Positions 1-5,179 of a DNA stretch of 5,957 nucleotides are shown here, in pieces. The position numbers and the translations under genes were made by a program. The notes beneath the pieces were generated by a model. It did no database searches. It worked only from the letters and a program-made list of their open reading frames with translations, and was not told where the DNA came from. Each line of letters starts with the position of its first letter. The stretch's first letter is position 1. Source of the DNA: Competibacteraceae bacterium UBA2788 (GTDB taxonomy: Bacteria; Pseudomonadota; Gammaproteobacteria; Competibacterales; Competibacteraceae); contig DEHY01000068.1 of the NCBI GenBank assembly GCA_002352185.1, positions 235-6,191 of the forward strand, read 5' to 3'.

Positions 1-26
1 ATTCATGATAGTCCATAACCGTTTGA

Positions 27-71
27 GGGCGCAACGCGCCCGCGTGGGGTCGAGCCAGCTCGATAGTTTTT
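27..71 (+). terminator. Two small hairpins, the second followed by a T-run: possible terminator
   Basis: Positions 27-41 form GGGCGC-AAC-GCGCCC, a 6-bp stem with a 3-base loop. Positions 50-63 form a second perfect inverted repeat, TCGAGC-CA-GCTCGA, followed after TAG by TTTTT at 67-71. On the plus strand the second hairpin plus T-run resembles a short Rho-independent terminator. It would serve a plus-strand gene ending left of the window, convergent with the DUF2069 gene. The stem is short and no gene end is visible at the left edge. Positions 1-90 show no other supported feature. Confidence 0.3.
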
Positions 72-90
72 GCGTGCCATTGTCAACGCG

Positions 91-440
91 CTATCGGGTT
101 GTCCGCTGTGCGCCAGTTCGGACATACAGGACAGCGCCTAAAAACAGCAGCCCGCTAAAACCGATGTCCAGCCAGGCCAGCCAGGGCTGCGCCATCGGCC
201 CCGCAGCGTAAAAAATTCCGACTGCGAGATAGAACAGCGCCAGGAAACAAGTCCAGGCATGGGTATAGAGTCGCCCATGCAACAGACCACGCAAAGGAAA
301 CAGCAGCGGCCCCACCAGCAGGATCAATACCAGCGCGACCGGCGCTCGATCCGGCGGCTCCAGCCAGGCAAACCAAAACAACAGCAACCAGAACAAGCCA
401 AAGTAGCCAGTCAATGCAACCTTCCGCCAAATCGAATTCA

Positions 441-441
<1 letters not shown>
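91..441 (-). CDS. DUF2069 family inner-membrane protein
   Basis: Small integral membrane protein of 116 residues, function unknown. Four hydrophobic segments lie at roughly residues 10-27, 33-49, 63-81 and 90-107, with short polar loops and a basic C-terminus. The stretch PLRGLLHGRLYTHAW between segments two and three is the conserved core I associate with DUF2069 (PF09842), and the length fits that family. The preferred start is the ATG at 441-439, which overlaps the wrbA stop as TGATG and so implies translational coupling. A TTG immediately before it would add one residue. GGGG at 450-453 can serve as a weak Shine-Dalgarno. From memory, Pseudomonas also keeps a DUF2069 gene beside wrbA, which supports a conserved but undefined partnership. 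Role in the WrbA process is inference only. Confidence 0.85.
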
Positions 442-1061
<620 letters not shown>

Positions 1062-1080
1062 TCAAACTTCACGCGCAACC

Positions 1081-1100
1081 CGGCAACGCTGCGTTAGCCG
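1081..1100. repeat. Imperfect palindrome upstream of wrbA
   Basis: CGGCAACGC (1081-1089), one spacer base, then GCGTTAGCCG (1091-1100). The arms pair over 9 bp with one bulged A. It sits 22-42 bases upstream of the wrbA ATG, in a position where either a repressor site or a 5' UTR hairpin is possible. No known operator is recognised. Confidence 0.3.
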
Positions 1101-1176
1101 GATTCATCAGCCAGACTCATCGCCTCTGGATCGTCATTTCAACCGGGAGCCTGCCATCGGATGCGATCCGGTGTTA

Positions 1177-1182
1177 TATAAT
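1177..1182 (+). promoter_or_regulatory. Likely -10 element for the DUF4398-tlpA-acyP genes
   Basis: Exact TATAAT at 1177-1182 within an AT-rich island (1172-1187) of an otherwise GC-rich gap. Transcription from about 1189 would leave a short leader before the GTG at 1226. No good -35 lies at 16-18 bases; CTGCCA at 1151-1156 matches four of six but is 20 bases away. On the other strand TATAAC (1178-1173) could serve wrbA, but its nearby TTGAAA is too close (12 bases). The plus-strand assignment is therefore the better supported. Confidence 0.45.
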
Positions 1183-1225
1183 TCTTTCAGTTTCAACTCC
1201 GCATCCATCAAACGCGGTGACCCCA

Positions 1226-1543
1226 GTGGCTTATCTTTCTTTGACGCGATTACTTGCAACGCGGATTCGGCTCACCGCTATCACGCTGGTGCTGACGGCC
1301 TGCGCCAGCGCGCCCGTGCAGGAGATGAGCGACGCCCGCCAGGCGATCTATTCAGCCGAGGCGGCTGGCGCCGCGCAACGCGCTCCCGATACCCTGCTGG
1401 CGGCTCGACGCTTGTTGCAGGAAGCACAAACCCGTCTGGAAGCCGGCGCTTACGACAATGCCCGACAACATGCCCTGGACGCTCGCGATGAAGCGATCAA
1501 GGCCCGCGAGCGGGCGACCGCCACCCTCCATCTTCCTCCCTAG
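1226..1543 (+). CDS. DUF4398 domain lipoprotein
   Basis: Small predicted lipoprotein, 105 residues from the chosen start, role unknown. The N-terminus is basic (TRLLATRIR), then a hydrophobic run ends in a clear lipobox LTAC (residues 23-26), so Cys26 should be lipidated. Ala at +2 favours outer-membrane sorting. The rest (about 34-98) is an Ala/Arg/Glu-rich helical stretch, SDARQAIYSAEAAGA then LLAARRLLQEAQTRLEAG and NARQHALDARDEAIKARERA. This is the pattern of the DUF4398 domain (PF14346), a TPR-like or coiled helical repeat. The frame stays open far upstream (to 863), but that part is antisense to wrbA. Candidate starts are GTG 1217, GTG 1226 and TTG 1241; I prefer 1226 because GGTGA lies 5 bases before it. 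tlpA follows after 21 bases, so co-transcription is likely. Confidence 0.75.
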   Translation: MAYLSLTRLLATRIRLTAITLVLTACASAPVQEMSDARQAIYSAEAAGAAQRAPDTLLAARRLLQEAQTRLEAGAYDNARQHALDARDEAIKARERATATLHLPP

Positions 1544-1564
1544 ATTCACACCACCGGCTTGAAC

Positions 1565-2071
1565 ATGCCCGCCTTCAACACACGCTGCCTGTCCCGACTG
1601 GGCATCTGCCTGGCGCTGGCGTTGCTGGCGCTGGCTCATCCCGTCAAAGCGCAGGGCGTTAACTTCACCCTGCCTGATCTCGACAACCGACCGGTGCAAC
1701 TCGCCGATTTTCGTGGCCGGTGGGTGATCGTCAACTTCTGGGCAAGCTGGTGTGCGCCCTGCCTGCTGGAAATGCCCGATCTGCAAGCGTTCCACGAAGC
1801 CCACTACGCTCGCGCCGTGGTCATCGGCGTCAATTTTGAGGAGATCACCGCCCGCGAGATCCGGCCCTTCCTGGCGCGGCTGGGCGTCACCTTCCCTGTT
1901 GCGCTGAGCGGCGGCCAGCCTGTGCCTGGTTTCGAGATTAAGGGACTGCCCACCACGTTTTTTATTTCCCCAGCCGGCCAACGGGTTGGCGCGCATTTGG
2001 GCGCTGTGAACACCGCTCTGCTCACCCAGCGGCTGACCGAACTGGAGCAATCGGGCAGATCGGCGCGCTGA
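1565..2071 (+). CDS. TlpA/ResA-type periplasmic thiol-disulfide oxidoreductase
   Basis: Thioredoxin-fold protein exported to the periplasm, 168 residues. A signal peptide occupies residues 1-29: basic start, hydrophobic LGICLALALLALA, likely cleavage after VKA. The mature part follows the AhpC/TSA-redoxin order: FTLPDLDNRPVQLADFRG (34-51), then VIVNFWASWCAPC with redox cysteines 63 and 66, EMPDLQAF, VIGVNFEE, and the cis-proline loop GLPTTFFISPAGQ (127-139, cis-Pro129). By family it reduces or exchanges disulfides in envelope proteins, classically cytochrome c apoproteins. No cytochrome c maturation gene is nearby, so the substrate is unknown. The start is the ATG at 1565; an in-frame TTG at 1559 would add two residues. 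The SD is weak, consistent with dependence on the upstream DUF4398 gene 21 bases away. A disulfide isomerase role is possible but less typical of a WCAPC TlpA protein. Confidence 0.9.
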   Translation: MPAFNTRCLSRLGICLALALLALAHPVKAQGVNFTLPDLDNRPVQLADFRGRWVIVNFWASWCAPCLLEMPDLQAFHEAHYARAVVIGVNFEEITAREIRPFLARLGVTFPVALSGGQPVPGFEIKGLPTTFFISPAGQRVGAHLGAVNTALLTQRLTELEQSGRSAR

Positions 2072-2095
2072 TCGCCCCCACGCTCCCCGATCATC

Positions 2096-2101
2096 AGGAG
2101 G
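2096..2101 (+). promoter_or_regulatory. Strong Shine-Dalgarno that fixes the acyP TTG start
   Basis: AGGAGG lies four bases before TTG at 2106-2108. It is the strongest ribosome binding site in the window and compensates for the rare initiator. There is no ATG nearby in frame, and starting at TTG gives the complete acylphosphatase N-terminus. Confidence 0.8.
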
Positions 2102-2105
2102 TTTC

Positions 2106-2378
2106 TTGAAAAACCTGTGTCTGCGCTGTTATGTGACTGGCCGTGTTCAGGGCGTCGGTTTCCGCTACGCCACCGCCGAAAAAGCCCTGAATCTGGGCGT
2201 TAACGGTTATGTTCGCAATCTGCCGGATCGGCGGGTGGAAGTGCTGGCGTGCGGCGAGGAAAGCGCCGTCGTCGCCTTGCGCAACTGGTTGTGGCAAGGC
2301 CCGCAGCTTGCGCGGGTGAGCGACGTCCACTGCGAAACGCTGCCTTATCAGGATGTTCACGGCTTCCGGGTTGACTGA
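2106..2378 (+). CDS. acyP: Acylphosphatase
   Basis: Small cytoplasmic enzyme (90 residues, the usual size) that hydrolyses the carboxyl-phosphate bond of acylphosphates such as 1,3-bisphosphoglycerate or acetyl phosphate. The signature is complete: GRVQGVGFRYAT (12-23) carries the phosphate-binding loop and catalytic Arg20, and GYVRNLPDRRVEVLACG (34-50) carries catalytic Asn38. The C-terminal strand FRVD is also typical. Translation starts at TTG with an AGGAGG site. It lies 34 bases after tlpA on the same strand, so it may be the last gene of that run, though its strong SD lets it be translated independently. The physiological role of bacterial acylphosphatases is poorly defined. The cluster of DnaA boxes begins 34 bases past its stop. 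Confidence 0.95.
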   Translation: MKNLCLRCYVTGRVQGVGFRYATAEKALNLGVNGYVRNLPDRRVEVLACGEESAVVALRNWLWQGPQLARVSDVHCETLPYQDVHGFRVD

Positions 2379-2411
2379 GTGAAGTCGGTTTTATTTTGTA
2401 TCGGGCTTGAT

Positions 2412-2420
2412 TTATCCACA
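2412..2420 (+). promoter_or_regulatory. DnaA box 1
   Basis: TTATCCACA, exact match to the high-affinity DnaA box. Its 3' part lies inside a 12-bp perfect palindrome, CACAGGCCTGTG at 2417-2428. Confidence 0.65.
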
Positions 2421-2493
2421 GGCCTGTGAACGGTCTCCCGCTGGGCGCTGTTCTCTCACAATCCACCCAAAAATCTTCTCCAGATTCCAAGCG

Positions 2494-2502
2494 TTATACA
2501 CA
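2494..2502 (+). promoter_or_regulatory. DnaA box 2
   Basis: TTATACACA, exact match to the TTATNCACA consensus with A at the variable position. It sits at the left edge of the longer AT-rich tract, separated from box 1 by 73 bases and from box 3 by 96. Confidence 0.6.
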
Positions 2503-2598
2503 ACTCACTGAAAACAATCATAAATATGCAATGGTTAAAAGTTCATCAAACTGTCATTCTGCCAATGGCAACACACAGTTATCTGCGCTGCGCAAAAG

Positions 2599-2607
2599 TT
2601 ATCCACA
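2599..2607 (+). promoter_or_regulatory. DnaA box 3
   Basis: TTATCCACA. With box 4 it forms a direct tandem of the 12-mer AGTTATCCACAG (2597-2608 and 2609-2620), so the two boxes are 12 bases apart start to start, near one helical turn. Confidence 0.7.
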
Positions 2608-2610
2608 GAG

Positions 2611-2619
2611 TTATCCACA
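2611..2619 (+). promoter_or_regulatory. DnaA box 4
   Basis: TTATCCACA. It is the second copy of the tandem 12-mer and the left arm of the inverted repeat with box 5. Confidence 0.7.
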
Positions 2620-2624
2620 GGTTT

Positions 2625-2633
2625 TGTGGATAA
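2625..2633 (-). promoter_or_regulatory. DnaA box 5 (inverted)
   Basis: TGTGGATAA on the plus strand, that is TTATCCACA on minus. It faces box 4 across five bases, so DnaA would bind the pair in opposite orientations. Confidence 0.7.
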
Positions 2634-2653
2634 CTCTGCACAGGGACACCGCT

Positions 2654-4369
2654 TCATCCCGCCGCTGCCAACCGCTTCCGCAGCCAATCCAGCAGCTCGG
2701 CGTGCGCCACCAGCGTGTTGTCCGGATCGCGTCGTCCACGATATTCCACTTGACCGGCGGCGAGGTTGCGCTCGCTGATCACCACCCGATGCGGAATGCC
2801 GATCAGCTCCATATCCGCGAACATGACGCCAGGTCGGGCATCGCGGTCATCCAGCAATGCATCAATGCCGGCGGCTAACAGATCGCGATACAGAACCTCG
2901 GCAGCCTCGCGCACGGCGGCGGAACGGCCAGCGCCAATGGGCAGAACCACCACCTGGAACGGCGCCATCGCCCCCGGCCAAATGATGCCGCGCTCGTCGT
3001 GGTTCTGTTCGATGGCGGCGGCCACCACCCGCGACACGCCGATCCCATAGCAACCCATGGTCACGATCACGGGCTGACCATCCTCGCCCTGCACCGCAGC
3101 GTTCAGAGCGGCGCTGTACTTTTGGCCCAGTTGGAAAACATGACCCACCTCGATGCCACGGGCTATCGCCAGCGCGCCGCATCCATCCGGGCTGGGATCG
3201 CCCTCGACCACGCTGCGGAGATCGGCCACCTCGGGCTCCGGGCAATCACGACCGAAATTGACGCCGGTGAAATGCCAGTCGTCGGCATTGGCGCCCGCGA
3301 CAAAATCAGCCATCTTCGCCACGGTGCGGTCGGCAATGATCACGCCAGAGAAGCCGACCGCGCCCAGTGAGCCGGGACTGGCTCCAAATGCAGCGCGAAT
3401 CGCGTCGGGGCCGGCGAAAACCAGTGGTGTTTTCACCTGCGGCAGCTTCTCGGCCTTGATCGCGTTCACCTCGTGATCGCCGCGCACCAGCAACAACACC
3501 GGCTGTTCATCCACGCCCTCGACCACTACCGCCTTTACCGTGCGCTCGGCGGGAATGCGCAGGAAAGCGCATAACTCGGCAATGGTTTTGATCCCCGGCG
3601 TCGATACGCGGGTCATGGTTTCACCCGGCGCGGGACGCTCGCCCGCCGGCGCCAACGCTTCGGCCAGTTCGACATTGGCGGCGTAATCGCTGCCGGTGGA
3701 AAAGGCGATAGCATCCTCGCCGGAATCGGCCAATACATGAAATTCCTGCGAACGGCTGCCGCCGATGCTGCCTGAATCCGCCAGCACGGCCCGAAACGTC
3801 AACCCCAGCCGGGTGAAAATGCGCGAATAGGCGTCGTACATCGCCTGATAACCTTCCTGCAACGATGCCGGATCGAGATGGAACGAATAGGCGTCCTTCA
3901 TCAGGAATTCCCGCGCCCGCATCACTCCGAAACGCGGACGGATTTCATCGCGGAACTTGGTCTGAATCTGATAGAGCGTGATCGGCAGTTGTTTGTAGCT
4001 CTTGATTTCGCGGCGGAACACGTCCGTGATCACTTCCTCGTGGGTCGGACCGAAGCAGAACTCGCGCTCATGCCGGTCCTTGATCCGCAGCAGCTCCGGG
4101 CCGTATTGCCGCCAGCGGCCGGATTCCTGCCACAGCTCGGCGGGCTGTACTGCGGGCATGAACAACTCCAGCGCGCCGGCGTGGTTCATCTCCTCCCGCA
4201 CCACCGCTTCAACCTTGCGCAGCACGCGCAGGCCCAGCGGCAGCCAGGTGTAGACGCCCGCAGCGAGCTTGCGGATCAGGCCGGCCCGCAGCATGAGTTG
4301 ATGACTGATAACCTCGGCATCAGCCGGGGTTTCCTTGACGGTGAACAGCGGAAAGCGGGATACGCGCAT
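2654..4369 (-). CDS. proS: Prolyl-tRNA synthetase, bacterial type with editing insertion
   Basis: Cytoplasmic class II synthetase that charges tRNA-Pro with proline. At 571 residues it is the full E. coli-type length. The N-terminal catalytic half has motif 1 around 40-70 ([16 protein letters not shown]), [13 protein letters not shown] (105-116), and motif 2 [28 protein letters not shown] (137-164). The editing insertion spans about 220-400: TVKAVVVEG with Lys279, matching the E. coli editing lysine, [14 protein letters not shown], and SPGSLGAVG. Catalysis resumes at [15 protein letters not shown] and motif 3 [27 protein letters not shown] (439-465). The anticodon-binding domain follows (about 470-571) with [21 protein letters not shown]. 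One oddity is Ala337 where E. coli has Pro in the insertion's GxxxP motif. The start is the ATG at 4369 with AAGG seven bases upstream. It lies 27 bases after the DUF4124 gene, probably in one operon. Confidence 0.98.
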   Translation of the reverse strand: MRVSRFPLFTVKETPADAEVISHQLMLRAGLIRKLAAGVYTWLPLGLRVLRKVEAVVREEMNHAGALELFMPAVQPAELWQESGRWRQYGPELLRIKDRHEREFCFGPTHEEVITDVFRREIKSYKQLPITLYQIQTKFRDEIRPRFGVMRAREFLMKDAYSFHLDPASLQEGYQAMYDAYSRIFTRLGLTFRAVLADSGSIGGSRSQEFHVLADSGEDAIAFSTGSDYAANVELAEALAPAGERPAPGETMTRVSTPGIKTIAELCAFLRIPAERTVKAVVVEGVDEQPVLLLVRGDHEVNAIKAEKLPQVKTPLVFAGPDAIRAAFGASPGSLGAVGFSGVIIADRTVAKMADFVAGANADDWHFTGVNFGRDCPEPEVADLRSVVEGDPSPDGCGALAIARGIEVGHVFQLGQKYSAALNAAVQGEDGQPVIVTMGCYGIGVSRVVAAAIEQNHDERGIIWPGAMAPFQVVVLPIGAGRSAAVREAAEVLYRDLLAAGIDALLDDRDARPGVMFADMELIGIPHRVVISERNLAAGQVEYRGRRDPDNTLVAHAELLDWLRKRLAAAG

Positions 4370-4396
4370 GAATCAGCCTTGTGCGGCGGCAACGGG

Positions 4397-4861
4397 TCAG
4401 GGATTGCAAAAATAGTCGGCGTCTTTCTGGGCCTTCTTCAACTCTGCTTCGCGCTGCTGCGCGTCAATCACCACCTTTTGGCCTGAGGCGTCGGTTTTCA
4501 CAATCTGGCTGTCGCCTTGCAGCACCTGGACGTTTTTCTTGGCGATTTCGCAATTTTTGACGCGCTGATCCTGCGCTTCCTGCTGGATTTTCTCCGCTTG
4601 CTGCTTGCGCTCAGCCTCCTGCCGGGCCAATTCCTCCCGTTCCCTAGCCTGCTGACTGCTCAGGGCGGATTCGCCCTGTATGGCTACGCCCGGTTTGCGC
4701 ACCGCCTCATAAGCAACGCCCGTGGGCGGCGGCACTTCGGAATACTGGAGCTTGCCCTGATCATCAGTCCACTTGTAGATGGTTTGCTGGGGTGGGGTTT
4801 GAGCGATGACCGCTGCCCCGCAGCAACTGACTGCCAATAGCAGTAACGCTTGCTTCAACAT
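4397..4861 (-). CDS. DUF4124 domain periplasmic protein with a charged coiled coil
   Basis: Exported protein of 154 residues, function unknown. A signal peptide at 1-20 (MLKQALLLLAVSCCGAAVIA) likely ends at VIA before Gln21. Cys13/Cys14 lie in its hydrophobic part but do not make a convincing lipobox. Residues 27-50 (TIYKWTDDQGKLQYSEVPPP) are the DUF4124 hallmark, a Y-K/R-W-x-D-x-x-G-x-x-x-Y/F-S/T motif. Residues 66-103 are a Gln/Glu/Arg/Lys-rich helical stretch likely to form a coiled coil. NCEIAKKNVQVLQ and DADYFCNP contain two mature cysteines (104 and 152) that could pair in the periplasm. The start ATG at 4861 has GGAGAA four bases upstream. It precedes proS by 27 bases and diverges from ilvB. 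Many gammaproteobacteria keep DUF4124 genes beside housekeeping genes, so the pairing need not mean shared function. Confidence 0.87.
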   Translation of the reverse strand: MLKQALLLLAVSCCGAAVIAQTPPQQTIYKWTDDQGKLQYSEVPPPTGVAYEAVRKPGVAIQGESALSSQQAREREELARQEAERKQQAEKIQQEAQDQRVKNCEIAKKNVQVLQGDSQIVKTDASGQKVVIDAQQREAELKKAQKDADYFCNP

Positions 4862-4941
4862 GGGATTCTCCGACCCGCGCTATCCGGGAGCAGGCGCCGC
4901 CCAGCATCGCAACGGGATTTTGCTGAAAAATAAAGTTGTGT

Positions 4942-4947
4942 AGTATA
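4942..4947 (-). promoter_or_regulatory. Candidate -10 for the DUF4124-proS operon
   Basis: The minus strand reads TATACT (plus AGTATA), five of six to consensus, in the only AT-rich patch of the gap and about 80 bases before the DUF4124 start. A clear -35 is not visible at the right distance. The same patch offers a weaker plus-strand pair for ilvB: TTGCTG at 4920-4925 and TATAGC at 4944-4949, 18 bases apart. It may be a bidirectional promoter. Confidence 0.4.
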
Positions 4948-5055
4948 GCCAGTCCGCAAAACTTGCGCCTAACGAGTACCGGCGATTATCAGGACGGGTT
5001 GCGCCCCCCGGGTGCTACCCCCCGCCGCACGGCGGTCATCCCGCTCAGTTGCGAC

Positions 5056-5091
5056 CCCGGCCATGCTACCTCACGGACCCGGCCATGATAC
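5056..5091. repeat. Direct repeat with 22-base period upstream of ilvB
   Basis: CCCGGCCATGCTAC (5056-5069) and CCCGGCCATGATAC (5078-5091) match in 13 of 14 positions and are exactly 22 bases apart, about two helical turns. It could be a tandem protein-binding site in the ilvB control region, or a chance duplication. No known regulator site is recognised. Confidence 0.4.
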
Positions 5092-5179
5092 ACCCGTATT
5101 TCGGCGACTATTGGTCTTGCCGGATCGCGTTTTCCCAACCCCCATCGCCATGAGGAGTCAATGCTTATGGAACTTATAA
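5063..5179 (+). CDS. Possible ilvB leader peptide (speculative short frame)
   Basis: A 38-codon frame starts at ATG 5063 and ends at TAA 5177-5179, out of frame with and overlapping the ilvB start. It includes the run [10 protein letters not shown], with Leu-Leu-Val-Leu in consecutive codons. Branched-chain operons often use leader peptides rich in Leu, Val and Ile. Against it: no Shine-Dalgarno precedes 5063, the run is short compared with known ilv leaders, and no terminator hairpin with T-run follows. The real element may be only the leader RNA. Confidence 0.15.
   Translation: MLPHGPGHDTPVFRRLLVLPDRVFPTPIAMRSQCLWNL

Larger units (their letters stand above)
2606..2638. repeat. Perfect 14-bp inverted repeat built from two DnaA boxes
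   Basis: CAGAGTTATCCACA (2606-2619), loop GGTTT (2620-2624), then TGTGGATAACTCTG (2625-2638). All 14 positions pair. It begins 16 bases beyond the proS stop. On the minus strand a hairpin here, followed eight bases later by TTTT, could weakly terminate proS transcription. The lack of an immediate T-run and the exact DnaA boxes favour a protein-binding role. Confidence 0.7.
2379..2653. other. Non-coding convergent gap with a DnaA-box cluster: possible origin or DnaA-binding locus
   Basis: This 275-base stretch between the converging acyP and proS genes has no plausible gene. It has five exact TTATNCACA boxes: 2412-2420, 2494-2502, 2599-2607 and 2611-2619 on plus, and 2625-2633 on minus. Two AT-rich tracts, 2387-2416 and about 2503-2558 (with AAAACAATCATAAATATG), stand out from the GC-rich surroundings and could unwind easily. 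It has no GATC site, so Dam-SeqA control as in E. coli is not suggested. Box clustering with an AT-rich element is the architecture of bacterial oriC, but dnaA, dnaN, mnmG and rpmH are not in view. A datA-like titration site is the main alternative. Confidence 0.5.
4862..5160. promoter_or_regulatory. Divergent DUF4124/ilvB intergenic region with a structured ilvB leader
   Basis: The gap of about 299 bases holds one AT-rich island (4918-4948) and then a strongly GC-rich leader up to ilvB. Two adjacent potential hairpins lie in the leader: GGGT-GCT-ACCC (5010-5020) and CCGCCG-CA-CGGCGG (5022-5035). A 22-base-spaced direct repeat follows at 5056-5091. No T-run follows the hairpins, so a classical intrinsic attenuator is not shown. 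A short frame at 5063-5179 is described separately. Confidence 0.45.

Noticed and set aside
1352..2050. Long minus-strand open frame (232 codons) under the lipoprotein and tlpA genes
   Set aside because: It is antisense to two genes with clear family motifs and shows no recognisable domain; long antisense frames are expected in GC-rich DNA.
2544..2556. Possible IHF site in the AT-rich tract
   Set aside because: CATCAAACTGTCA has two mismatches to WATCAANNNNTTR, which is too weak to call by eye.
2379..2653. CRISPR array or insertion-sequence end explanation for the repeated TTATCCACA
   Set aside because: The repeated unit is a 9-mer with irregular spacing and mixed orientation, matches the DnaA box exactly, and no cas or transposase gene is near.
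2426..2878. Plus-strand open frame through the DnaA-box gap into proS
   Set aside because: No SD, low-complexity translation, and the second half is antisense to the ProS C-terminus.
3878..4486. Plus-strand open frame (202 codons) across the proS start and DUF4124 end
   Set aside because: It lies antisense to proS motifs 1 and 2 and spans two genes on the other strand; no RBS or domain.
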